Assembly (NCBI RefSeq): GCF_015905305.1 | Contig: NZ_JADZLQ010000002.1 | Location: 742,361-806,360 of the forward strand | DNA: 64,000 bases | From: Pinirhizobacter soli | Lineage (GTDB): Bacteria; Pseudomonadota; Gammaproteobacteria; Xanthomonadales; Rhodanobacteraceae | Direction: 5' to 3' | In this document: positions 19,196 to 27,685 of the stretch, in pieces | Layout of the letters: the number at the start of each line of letters is the position of its first letter | Position numbering within the stretch: position 1 is the first letter of the stretch | Notes under the pieces: model-generated | Databases searched by the model: none | Seen by the model: the letters and a program-made list of their open reading frames with translations, nothing else | What the model was told of the DNA's origin: nothing | Translations under genes and position numbers: made by a program

Positions 19196-20578
19196 CTAAA
19201 ACACCTTGCCCGGGTTCATGATCCCGTCGGGATCAAGCACCGCCTTGATCCCGCGCATCAAGGCGATCTCTTCGTGGCTTCGGGTGCCTTCAAGGTAAGG
19301 CTTCTTCACCAGGCCGATGCCGTGCTCGGCGGAGATGCTGCCGCCATGTTTATGCAGCATCGCAGCCAGGTGTTTGGTCACCACCTCGCACTGCGCCACG
19401 AAGCTTTCCTGGTCCAGTTCGTCGGGCTTGAGCACGTTGATGTGCAGGTTGCCGTCGCCGATGTGGCCGAACCAGACGACATCGAACGTGGGGTACTCGC
19501 GCGCCAGCAACCCGTGCATGTCGGCCATGAATGCAGGCACTGCGCCGATGCGCACGGAGATGTCGTTCTTGTACGGCTTGTAGCGGGCAAGGCTTTCGGT
19601 GATGCCCTCGCGAAGGCGCCACAGTGACGCGGCTTGTGCGTCGCTACTGCTGATCACGCCGTCGGTGACCCAGCCGGCTTCAAGGCACGCTTCGAACATG
19701 TCCAGCGCAGCGGCTTGGCTGGCCTCGTCGCCTGCATCGAATTCCGCCACCACGTAATAAGGTGACAGCACGTCGAACGGCGCCTGCGCGCCGTGGGCCA
19801 GCACGTGTTCCAGTGCGCGGTCGGTAAAGAACTCGAACGCCTCCAGTTGCAGCTTCACCCTCGCCACGGCGAAAACCCGCATCAAGGCATCCATGGCAGG
19901 CACTGCCAGCAGCATCACTTGCGTGGGCGGCGGCGGCGGCGCCAGCCACAGCGTGGCTTCCACTACCATGCCCAGCGTACCTTCCGAGCCGATCACCAGA
20001 TGGCGCAGGTCGTAACCGGAGGCGTTCTTTACCAGCCCGCGGTTGAGTTCGAGGAGCTCACCCGTACCGGTAACGAATTTCAGTCCCGCCACCCATTGGC
20101 GAGTCAGGCCATAGCGGATCACCCGGATGCCGCCGGCATTGGTGGCGATGTTGCCGCCGATCGAACAGGATCCGCGTGCCGCGAAATCCACCGGGTACGC
20201 CAGGCCATGCTCGCGCGCGGCGTTCTGCACGGCCTCAAGCGCGATCCCTGGCCCCACGGTAAGCGTGGCATCCACCGGATCGAATCCCAGTACCTGGTTC
20301 ATCCGATCGAACGCCACCACCAGTTCGCCATGCGCCGCCACGGCGCCGCCGGAGAGTCCGGTGCGTCCACCGGAGGGCACGATGGTCACCTGGTGTTCGC
20401 GGGCCCAGCGGACGATGGCTTGAACGTCGCCTGCGGTCGACGGCAAGGCGATGGCCAGCGGTGCCGGCGTCCACCGGCGCGTCCAGTCCCGGCCGTAGTG
20501 TTCCAGATCGGAAGGCTCGGTCAGCAGGCGGGTCTCGGGGGCGCGACGGGCAAGGTCGGCCAGGCGCGGGTCGGTCAT
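19196..20578 (-). CDS. FAD-binding D-2-hydroxyglutarate dehydrogenase (GlcD family)
   Basis: 460 residues from the ATG at 20578 (MTDPRLADLARRAPETRLLTEP). The FAD-binding type 4 domain has TIVPSGGRTGLSGGAV, CSIGGNIATNAGGIRVIRYG and GSEGTLGMVVEATLWL; the C-terminal oxidase domain has HIGDGNLHINV and SAEHGIGLVKKPYL. It lies divergent from serA, 121 bases apart. SerA is known to reduce 2-oxoglutarate to D-2-hydroxyglutarate, and in Pseudomonas the neighbouring FAD enzyme reoxidises it, so that substrate is favoured here over glycolate or lactate. Confidence 0.82.
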   Translation of the reverse strand: MTDPRLADLARRAPETRLLTEPSDLEHYGRDWTRRWTPAPLAIALPSTAGDVQAIVRWAREHQVTIVPSGGRTGLSGGAVAAHGELVVAFDRMNQVLGFDPVDATLTVGPGIALEAVQNAAREHGLAYPVDFAARGSCSIGGNIATNAGGIRVIRYGLTRQWVAGLKFVTGTGELLELNRGLVKNASGYDLRHLVIGSEGTLGMVVEATLWLAPPPPPTQVMLLAVPAMDALMRVFAVARVKLQLEAFEFFTDRALEHVLAHGAQAPFDVLSPYYVVAEFDAGDEASQAAALDMFEACLEAGWVTDGVISSSDAQAASLWRLREGITESLARYKPYKNDISVRIGAVPAFMADMHGLLAREYPTFDVVWFGHIGDGNLHINVLKPDELDQESFVAQCEVVTKHLAAMLHKHGGSISAEHGIGLVKKPYLEGTRSHEEIALMRGIKAVLDPDGIMNPGKVF

Positions 20579-20699
20579 GGTGGCTCCGTGGCAGGCTTCC
20601 CAGCGTGCCAGCCGCGCGGCGGCCCGTCTACTGTTGCGCTGCGGCAAATAGCTGCCGCCATCTGGCATAGTGGGAGCTTAAGGACCGTGGACGGCATCG

Positions 20700-21935
20700 A
20701 TGAAGAAAACTTCCTATCCCCGCTCGGACATCAGGGTGCTGCTGCTCGAAGGCGTCAGCCCCAGCGCCGTGGACGTGTTCCGCCAGGCCGGCTATTCGCA
20801 GATCGAGCTCCATGAGAAATCATTGGGCCGCGATTTGCTGAAAAAGGCCATTGCCGACGCACACATCGTGGGCATCCGCTCGCGCACGCAACTCACGGCG
20901 GAGGTTCTCGCCGAAGCGCGCCGTTTGCTGGCCGTGGGCTGCTTCTGCATCGGCACCAACCAGGTGGACCTGGACGCCGCCGAAAGCGCTGGCGTGCCGG
21001 TATTCAACGCGCCCTACTCCAACACCCGCAGCGTGGCGGAACTGGTGATCGCCGAGACGATCATGCTGGTGCGGCGCATTCCCCAGAAGAACGCCCAATG
21101 CCACCGGGGTGGCTGGTCCAAGAGCGCAGCCGGAAGTTTCGAAGTCCGCGACAAGGTGCTGGGCATCGTCGGCTACGGCCACATCGGAACGCAGGTGGGC
21201 GTACTGGCCGAAGGCTTGGGGATGCGCGTGATCTTCCATGACATCGAGCCAAAGCTGTCCCTGGGCAACGCGCGCGCCGCCGCCGGCCTGGACGACCTGC
21301 TGGCCCGGTCGGATGTCGTTACCCTGCACGTGCCCGAAACCCCGCAAACGAAAGATATGATCGGCGCCAAGGAGCTTGCAAAGATGAAACCGGGCGCGAT
21401 GCTGATCAATGCATCGCGCGGCACCGTGGTGGACATCGATGCCCTGGCCCAGGCGCTGAATTCAGGCCATCTTTCCGGCGCAGCCATCGATGTCTTCCCG
21501 GTGGAACCGAAGGGCAACGACGATGCTTTTGTGTCGCCGCTCGTGGGCATGGACAATGTGATCCTGACCCCCCACATCGGTGGCAGCACGCTGGAAGCGC
21601 AAGACAATATCGGTATCGAGGTGGCATCAAAGCTCGTGCGTTACAGCGACAACGGCAGCACGCTCTCGGCCGTGAACTTCCCCGAGGTGTCGCTGCCCGG
21701 CCATCCCAACAGCCGTCGCCTGCTTCATATCCACCGCAACGTGCCCGGCATCCTCTCGCGCATCAACGAGATCTTCTCCCGCCACAGCATCAACATCGAC
21801 GGCCAGTACCTGCAGACCGATCCGAATGTGGGCTACGTGGTGATTGATGTGTCGACCAGCGAGGAGCTGGCGGTGGTGCTTAAGGATGAGCTGGCGGCGA
21901 TTCCGGATACGTTGCGGGCGCGGGTTCTTTATTGA
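20700..21935 (+). CDS. serA: D-3-phosphoglycerate dehydrogenase
   Basis: 411 residues, matching E. coli SerA (410). It catalyses the first step of serine synthesis from 3-phosphoglycerate with NAD. NAD-binding GYGHIGTQVG, catalytic arginine in INASRGTVVD, glutamate in VFPVEPKGND and histidine in LTPHIGGSTLEAQ are all present. The C-terminal ACT domain (HRNVPGILSRINEIFSRHSINIDGQYLQT) suggests feedback inhibition by serine. It is divergent from the hydroxyglutarate dehydrogenase gene. Confidence 0.97.
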   Translation: MKKTSYPRSDIRVLLLEGVSPSAVDVFRQAGYSQIELHEKSLGRDLLKKAIADAHIVGIRSRTQLTAEVLAEARRLLAVGCFCIGTNQVDLDAAESAGVPVFNAPYSNTRSVAELVIAETIMLVRRIPQKNAQCHRGGWSKSAAGSFEVRDKVLGIVGYGHIGTQVGVLAEGLGMRVIFHDIEPKLSLGNARAAAGLDDLLARSDVVTLHVPETPQTKDMIGAKELAKMKPGAMLINASRGTVVDIDALAQALNSGHLSGAAIDVFPVEPKGNDDAFVSPLVGMDNVILTPHIGGSTLEAQDNIGIEVASKLVRYSDNGSTLSAVNFPEVSLPGHPNSRRLLHIHRNVPGILSRINEIFSRHSINIDGQYLQTDPNVGYVVIDVSTSEELAVVLKDELAAIPDTLRARVLY

Positions 21936-22086
21936 GCGCATCACCGCTGTCAAAAGGATTTGTCTGATCTAGTCAGTCAAACGCCACGACCCCGCACTCC
22001 CCACGCCGTGCCCTGACGATCCGGAGTCCGATTTCGCACCTCGGCGGTCAGGAGCAAGCTCGCTATTCCAGCGTAATCTGTTCGAT

Positions 22087-22104
22087 TGTCCAAAAAATTG
22101 GACA
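22087..22104. promoter_or_regulatory. Inverted repeat TGTCCAA-AAAA-TTGGACA before the amidase gene
   Basis: A perfect 7-bp inverted repeat with an all-A 4-base centre ends 38 bases before the GTG start of the amidase gene. The spacing suits a dimeric repressor operator. No candidate regulator lies next to it. Confidence 0.4.
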
Positions 22105-22142
22105 GGCCGCGACGATGGCGCTCCACGCGAGAGGGGAAGACA

Positions 22143-23714
22143 GTGATACAAGGAAGTGCATACGGTAAATACTTGGCCGCCGCCATTTCGTTGCTGATCG
22201 GTTATCAAGATGCCGTTCATGCGGGCAACGACGTCCCACCGCTGACACCAGCCCAGCAGAGCCTGCTAAAAGGCACGCTCGAGCGCGAATTAGCACCACT
22301 GGTCAAGGGCGCTCGAGTCTTCGAAGGACAGTCGAAGGACTTTCCGCTCAAGGTCTCGGTTTCTCCGGATCGACGCATCACGCTTGAACTTGGCGCGGAA
22401 GCGGGGCCGCACGCAGAGGAGGAACTGGAGGATTACCAGACCAGGCTATACAACCGGGTAATGTTCAACGCCGACAAACTGGGGGAAGGATCGAATGTCG
22501 ACTTTTTGTACGGCGGCCGGACCATAGAGTACTACTCCAAACGACAACCCCCTCAACAGGAACAAGATAGTTCCAAGCCGTCACGCGAAGCTAACCAGGC
22601 AGAGGCAGTCATGGTTAGCCCGTCACATGGCTACTACTATCACCACACGCTCCTGAAATGGACGACGCAGCGCCCGGAGCGCAACGGCATAATCGAAGAC
22701 TTCCTGACCCCGGCTTACGCTCGTGAACTGGCATTCTGGCTGTCTCGACGGAGTGGCGTCGAGACTGTCATACCTCGCTCGTATTCTGACGAAGTTCACG
22801 AAGAAAGTGCCCATGCCTGGAGCGCCATGGGTGCGAGATATCATCTGAAGCGGGTTCTTCCTGACAATCAGGAAATATGGAACTCCGATTCCAGCAAGGT
22901 GAACGGCTTGGTTGAGTATCGACAGGACATCAAGAGCCGCCCGCTTCTTGCAAACTATATAAATGCAGCTGCGGCCATCCATCTGCATACGAATGCGACT
23001 GACGACGACCCGGCGGCGAATGGGACGCGCGTCATTTACCACACAGGTCGAATTCCTGACGAGCAACTCGCCAACAGCGTGGTTTGCTCCATGGGAGAAA
23101 TCATACGCGCGACCGAAAGTTACGCCTCGTTTCGTGTGCCAGCGAAAGCCGCATTTCGCTCGGACCTCGCCGAGAACGCGCTGGCAAACATGCCCTCAGT
23201 CCTGGTTGAGATGGGATTCCACACGAACGTTGGCGACGCTGCAGCCCTGAAGGATGCTGTTTTTCGCACCGCATCCATGAAAGGCGTTGAAAAAGGCTAC
23301 CGTCTTTTCACCGAAGGCAAGAAATGCGAGCCCTTCACCCTGACGAAGGTTGTCGATGATCCGGTTCCCCTCGGGACTTTCATTCCGGTAGACGCCCACT
23401 ACGAAGGCAACCCTGAATTCGAGGCCACGCTGGTGACCGAATACGTCGAGTGCCCTGACGACATGCAATGTTGGACTGCTGAGATCCCCTTCGACAAACG
23501 GCCATCGCCCGTTAGGTTTTTTATTGACTGCGGAAGCAGCCCTGCGCCTCGCGAACATCGGATGCAAGTCAAGATTATAGATACCGACAATGTCGATACC
23601 GGATGGGAACCTTACACGGTGAGCTGCCCAGGAAATCGGGATAGAAATGCTCGGTCGGCATTCAACGAACGAACCTACGTAGCACCCGTCGGGGACCTCA
23701 TCGGTATCCCCTGA
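22143..23714 (+). CDS. Divergent N-acetylmuramoyl-L-alanine amidase (Amidase_3-like)
   Basis: 523 residues from a GTG at 22143, preferred because GAGGGGAAG stands 3-12 bases before it and a signal peptide follows (YLAAAISLLIGYQDAVHA). Zinc-amidase residues can be traced: H162 (SPSHGYYYHH), E185 (GIIEDFLTPAYARELAFWL), H282 (AIHLHTNA) and probable catalytic E356 (VLVEMGFHTN). The usual GHGG reads SHGY. The 150 residues before and 150 after the catalytic part match nothing I recognise. GC and codon use are visibly lower than in the neighbours (ATA, AAT and TAT codons), so it was probably acquired. Confidence 0.72.
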   Translation: MIQGSAYGKYLAAAISLLIGYQDAVHAGNDVPPLTPAQQSLLKGTLERELAPLVKGARVFEGQSKDFPLKVSVSPDRRITLELGAEAGPHAEEELEDYQTRLYNRVMFNADKLGEGSNVDFLYGGRTIEYYSKRQPPQQEQDSSKPSREANQAEAVMVSPSHGYYYHHTLLKWTTQRPERNGIIEDFLTPAYARELAFWLSRRSGVETVIPRSYSDEVHEESAHAWSAMGARYHLKRVLPDNQEIWNSDSSKVNGLVEYRQDIKSRPLLANYINAAAAIHLHTNATDDDPAANGTRVIYHTGRIPDEQLANSVVCSMGEIIRATESYASFRVPAKAAFRSDLAENALANMPSVLVEMGFHTNVGDAAALKDAVFRTASMKGVEKGYRLFTEGKKCEPFTLTKVVDDPVPLGTFIPVDAHYEGNPEFEATLVTEYVECPDDMQCWTAEIPFDKRPSPVRFFIDCGSSPAPREHRMQVKIIDTDNVDTGWEPYTVSCPGNRDRNARSAFNERTYVAPVGDLIGIP

Positions 23715-23722
23715 GCCCCACG

Positions 23723-24982
23723 TCAATGTTTCACCACCAGCCGCTCCGGCACCGCATCGTCCAGCGGCTGGCCCTTCGTGAAATAAAGCACCATTGGCGT
23801 CGTCATCATCGTGGTGACGATCGCCATGATCAGCAGCAGGGTGAACATGCGCTGGTCGATCACGCCGGCATCCAGACCCACCTTCATCACGATCAATTCC
23901 ATCATGCCGCGCGCATTCATCAGCGAGCCGACGGCGAAGCTGTCGCGCCAGCCCAGGCCCGAGATGCGCGCGCCGGCCGTGCCGCCAAGCAATTTGCCGG
24001 CGATGGCCACGCCAAGCACGATCACCAGAGCAAGGCCGGCGCTGTCGTTGAACAGGTTGGCGGTGGTGGAAAGCCCCGACAGCACGAAGAACACCGGCAA
24101 CAAGGCAACGATGGCCACGTACTCAATGCGCTCCACCAGGGCTTTCAGCAGGCGGTCGTCGCGCGGCAGACACAGGCCGAAGACGAAGGCGCCGAACACC
24201 GCGTGCAGGTTCAGCCACTCGGTGACCGCGGCGCAGGCGAAGGCGCCGATCAGCAGGAACGCCAGCACTGCGCGATCGGGCTTGCCGTCGGGGGCATGCC
24301 GGCGCAGTAGGTAGTTGCATAGCGGACGCAGCAAGCCGAACGCCACCGCGAGCAGCACGACCAGGCCAGCTGCCGTACGCCAGAACGGCGCCCAGTTTCC
24401 GTGGGCACTGATCAGGGCGACCACGAAGGCCAGCATCAGCCAGGCCAGGGCGTCAGCCAATGCCGCCGCGGCAATGGCAAGGCGGCCCGGCATGCTGTGC
24501 GTGAGCTTCCGGTCTTTCAGGATGCGTGCCATCACTGGCAGCGCAGTGATCGCACCGGCCGTGGCCATGAATGTTGCGAACGGCCAGAAGCCCACGCCCT
24601 GGGGTGCGAAATCGTCGTAGAGCCAGGGCGTGGCGCCAAGTCCCAGTGCCATCGGAAGCAGCACGGCAAGGCCACCGATCCAGCCCGCCGTACCCAGCTG
24701 TTTGCGGAAGCCGCCGGGTAGCCGAAGCTCAGCGCCCACGACCATCATGAACAACACAAGCCCCAGCGTACTGAGGCTGGTCAGCGCACCGAGGCTTTCT
24801 TTCGGGAACAGGCTCGCCTGCCATTCCGGTGCAAGTGCGCCGAACACCATCGGTCCCAGCATCAGCCCGGCGATCATCTCGCCGATCACCGGCGGCTGCC
24901 CCAACCAGCGCAGGCACCATGACAGGGCGCGCGAAGCCAGGAGAATAACCAGGAGCTGCACCAGCAGGAGCGGATGACCCAT
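23723..24982 (-). CDS. Kef/CPA2-type cation:proton antiporter
   Basis: 419 residues from the ATG at 24982, after TGGGGAA; the open frame continues far upstream as nonsense. About 12 membrane helices. N-terminal helix pair with QPPVIGEMIAGLMLGP, a hallmark of the CPA2 family, ATAGAITALPVMARIL, LNLHAVFGAFVFGLCLP and GLSTTANLF. It probably exchanges K+ or Na+ for protons. There is no RCK/TrkA-N or USP regulatory domain at the C-terminus, which ends soon after the last helix. It lies convergent to the amidase gene. Confidence 0.9.
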   Translation of the reverse strand: MGHPLLLVQLLVILLASRALSWCLRWLGQPPVIGEMIAGLMLGPMVFGALAPEWQASLFPKESLGALTSLSTLGLVLFMMVVGAELRLPGGFRKQLGTAGWIGGLAVLLPMALGLGATPWLYDDFAPQGVGFWPFATFMATAGAITALPVMARILKDRKLTHSMPGRLAIAAAALADALAWLMLAFVVALISAHGNWAPFWRTAAGLVVLLAVAFGLLRPLCNYLLRRHAPDGKPDRAVLAFLLIGAFACAAVTEWLNLHAVFGAFVFGLCLPRDDRLLKALVERIEYVAIVALLPVFFVLSGLSTTANLFNDSAGLALVIVLGVAIAGKLLGGTAGARISGLGWRDSFAVGSLMNARGMMELIVMKVGLDAGVIDQRMFTLLLIMAIVTTMMTTPMVLYFTKGQPLDDAVPERLVVKH

Positions 24983-25085
24983 GTTCAATTCCCCAGGGCG
25001 AGAAAGTAGGGCGACCCGTCGATGGTGGCCCGGCTCCCGGGATGGGTCAACCGGGACCCATGCCCTTCTCCCGCTCTCGCTCCTA

Positions 25086-25802
25086 TCACCCCAAGAAGCG
25101 ATGCGCCTTGTCGCCGGATACCGAATCATTCGGCTCCACGATGTTGTAGATGCCCGCAGGCACGTCGCCAATTGCCAGAAGCGCCGCTCGCGCTGCGTCG
25201 TCGACATGCAGCGGCAGCGAATTCCCTGCCGGTGAATCACTTCCGGTACCCGGGCCCCAGATGCGCCCGTAACGCAACACCACGCCCACCATCCCCTGCG
25301 CCGAAAGCACCGCCTGCTCCAATGCGCTGATACCGCCAACACTGACCTGACGGCTGCCGGTGGCGGCCGTATCCAGGGGGTCATCCTCGCCATGCGGTTC
25401 GGTGCCCGGGGCATAGAGCCATGCCACGCTCTGCGCCACCATGCGTTGCACGCCAGCCTCGCGGGCGGCAGCGACAAGGTTGGCCGTGCCCTCGCTGCGA
25501 ATGCGCGCGTTACGAAGGATCGCCTCGTCCATCTGCGAAGGGTCCAGCCCCGTGGGGAGGTCCGTCAGCTGGTGGATCACCACATCGGGCCGAGTGGCAC
25601 GCACGGCCTTGGCGAGGCCATCGGCATCGAAGACGTCGGCGATGACCGGAATGGCGCCAGCATCCAGCAGCGCATCGGCGCGGGGACCTTGCGCGCGCGT
25701 CGTGCCAAACACGCGATGTCCGGCAGCTACCAGCATCGGTACGAGGCGAACACCTATGGCACCGGTGGCGCCAGCCACAAACACTGTCATGCGTAGAGTC
25801 AT
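25086..25802 (-). CDS. NAD(P)-dependent epimerase/dehydratase-like (atypical SDR)
   Basis: 238 residues, starting MTLRMTVFVAGATGAIGVRLVPML; ATG 25790 is an alternative. The Rossmann motif GATGAIG is at the N-terminus. The usual catalytic Tyr-x3-Lys is missing: the aligned segment reads SVGGISALEQAVL. The C-terminus LPLHVDDAARAALLAIGD..GIYNIVEP is typical of extended SDRs. At 238 residues it is shorter than most relatives (280-330). It may bind a nucleotide without classical oxidoreductase chemistry. Substrate unknown. Confidence 0.75.
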   Translation of the reverse strand: MTLRMTVFVAGATGAIGVRLVPMLVAAGHRVFGTTRAQGPRADALLDAGAIPVIADVFDADGLAKAVRATRPDVVIHQLTDLPTGLDPSQMDEAILRNARIRSEGTANLVAAAREAGVQRMVAQSVAWLYAPGTEPHGEDDPLDTAATGSRQVSVGGISALEQAVLSAQGMVGVVLRYGRIWGPGTGSDSPAGNSLPLHVDDAARAALLAIGDVPAGIYNIVEPNDSVSGDKAHRFLG

Positions 25803-25995
25803 CGCGTGCCTCGAACAGTAGCCTGGAAATAGAGACGGATCGTTGAGAAGGCAGCCAAAGGCCGCCGATCGGCACGAGCCATGATGATCCTTCTCGAAAC
25901 GTACCGCGAGGCTCGTTAGTCACGGTTTCTCCGCGCGCTTCGACACGGGATGGTTGCGGCATCCAGTCGCATACCGTCCCCAACATCCCTTTTGT

Positions 25996-26016
25996 AGATG
26001 CATACTAGATGCATCT
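25996..26016 (+). promoter_or_regulatory. NsrR operator upstream of hmp
   Basis: AGATGCAT, five bases ACTAG, then ATGCATCT: an almost perfect 21-bp palindrome matching the known NsrR consensus (AAGATGCATTT-type half sites). It ends 17 bases before the hmp ATG, so bound NsrR would block transcription until NO damages its iron-sulfur cluster. Confidence 0.85.
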
Positions 26017-26032
26017 TATCCGAGGTGATCCC

Positions 26033-27241
26033 ATGCTTAGCCCAAATCAACGCGACATTGTCACTGCCTGCGTCCCTGCGCTGCGCGCGCACGGGCAGGT
26101 TCTGACCCGGAACTTCTACGATCGTTTGTTTACGGCCCACCCCGCCCTGCGCAACGTGTTCAACATGAGCCACCAAGCCACCGGTGAGCAGCAGCAGGCA
26201 CTGGCCATGGCGGTCCTGGCTTACGCGCAGAACATCAACGATCCGAGTGTCCTGGGCGGGGCACTGGGCGTGATCGCGGCCAAGCACGCGAGCATGGGCA
26301 TCCGCGCCGAACATTACCCCTTGGTCGGCACGCATCTGTTGGCCGCCATAGAAGAGGTCATGGGCGAGGCCGCGACGCAAGAGCTTCTCGATGCATGGGC
26401 CGCGGCCTACGACCAGCTCGCCGCCCTCCTCATCGATGCCGAATCCACGCTCTACCGTGAAGCGGCAGCGGCGCCTGGCGGTTGGTCGGGATGGCGGCCA
26501 TTTCGCGCGACCAGGCTGGAGCGGGAAAGCGCAACGATCCTTTCGATCTATCTTCAGCCCACCGACGGCGGTCCCTTGCCGCCCTTCAAGCCGGGTCAGT
26601 TTGTCTCCGTGCGTCGGATCGATGAATCCGGCATGGCTCAGGTGCGGCAATACAGCCTGTCCGATGCCCCCGGGCGGAGCCATCTGCGAATCACGGTGAA
26701 GCGGGAGGACGCGCTGACCGACGCACCGGCGGGGATCATGTCCAATATTCTCCACGAGGTGACGTTCACGGACGACATCCTCGAACTGTCCTTCCCCCAG
26801 GGCGACTTTACCGCCGACACCAGCGTCAGCACCCCGATCGTCCTGCTAAGCGCGGGCGTCGGCATCACCCCCATGCTGGGCATCGCCGAACACGTCCTGG
26901 ATACCCAGCCGGAACGCCGCGTGTACTTCTACCACGCGACACGCGACCGGCATTCGCATGCCATGGGCAGTTGGCTTCGCGCCAAGGCGATGGCCCACGG
27001 CTCGCTCCGCGCCCGGATCTTCTATGAAGCGGTGACCGAGGGCGACGTACAAGGCGTGCACTACGACGAGGAAGGCCGGATGGATGCGAAGCTGTTAGGG
27101 CGCTTGCCAGAACTGGCCGACGCCGACTACTACGTATGCGGCCCCCGAGGCTTCATGGCGGCGCAGATCCAGGCGCTCAAGGGCGTCGGCGTCGATGCGC
27201 GCCGGATTCAAGCCGAAGTCTTCGGCTCCACGCTGGCCTAG
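26033..27241 (+). CDS. hmp: Flavohemoprotein, nitric oxide dioxygenase
   Basis: 402 residues from the ATG at 26033 (MLSPNQRDIVTACVPALRAHG), which fits the E. coli N-terminus; upstream codons from 26009 lie inside the operator. Globin domain about 1-140 with B10 tyrosine in TRNFYDRLF and the proximal histidine in AAKHASMGI. FAD domain with VRQYSLSDAPG, NAD domain with LLSAGVGITPMLGIAEH and YVCGPRGFM. The enzyme turns NO into nitrate with O2 and NADH. It is convergent with nsrR, only 9 bases apart, and carries an NsrR operator. Confidence 0.96.
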   Translation: MLSPNQRDIVTACVPALRAHGQVLTRNFYDRLFTAHPALRNVFNMSHQATGEQQQALAMAVLAYAQNINDPSVLGGALGVIAAKHASMGIRAEHYPLVGTHLLAAIEEVMGEAATQELLDAWAAAYDQLAALLIDAESTLYREAAAAPGGWSGWRPFRATRLERESATILSIYLQPTDGGPLPPFKPGQFVSVRRIDESGMAQVRQYSLSDAPGRSHLRITVKREDALTDAPAGIMSNILHEVTFTDDILELSFPQGDFTADTSVSTPIVLLSAGVGITPMLGIAEHVLDTQPERRVYFYHATRDRHSHAMGSWLRAKAMAHGSLRARIFYEAVTEGDVQGVHYDEEGRMDAKLLGRLPELADADYYVCGPRGFMAAQIQALKGVGVDARRIQAEVFGSTLA

Positions 27242-27250
27242 GATCGGGCC

Positions 27251-27685
27251 TCAGGTACTGATCGCCAGGGCCGTGCGCAGTCGCCGCGGCTGGGCCACGA
27301 GGCTCGCCACGGTATATTGATCCAGGACAGCCAGAAAAGCCTTGCGCGCCTCGTCGAGGGCACGCTTGAGCACGCAGGCGGGCGTGATCGGACATTGGTT
27401 TGACGCTCCGAAACACTCGACCAGCGCGAAATCCGGCTCGACCTCCCGAACAACCTCCCCCACGCGGATCGAAGCCGCTTCTCGACCCAGGCGAAGGCCG
27501 CCGTTGCGACCCCTGAGCGCATCGATGTAGCCGGCGGCAGCCAGGCGCTGGGTAATCTTCATGAGGTGGTTTTCCGAAATCCCGTAGGCTGTGGAAATCT
27601 CACGGATGGAAGATCGGCCCTCGCCCTGGATGGCCAGGAACATCAGCATCCGCAGCGCATAATCGGTTTGGATGGTCAGTCGCAT
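27251..27685 (-). CDS. nsrR: Rrf2-family nitric-oxide-sensing repressor NsrR
   Basis: 144 residues. N-terminal winged helix ([20 protein letters not shown].., ISTAYGISENHLMKITQRLAAAGYI) and the wing RGRNGGLRLG. Three cysteines in ECFGASNQCPITPACVL (spacing C-x6-C-x5-C) would hold a 4Fe-4S or 2Fe-2S cluster that senses NO. Tail-to-tail with hmp, whose promoter carries the matching palindrome. The first 86 bases overlap, in another frame, the end of the upstream hydrolase gene. Confidence 0.93.
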   Translation of the reverse strand: MRLTIQTDYALRMLMFLAIQGEGRSSIREISTAYGISENHLMKITQRLAAAGYIDALRGRNGGLRLGREAASIRVGEVVREVEPDFALVECFGASNQCPITPACVLKRALDEARKAFLAVLDQYTVASLVAQPRRLRTALAIST

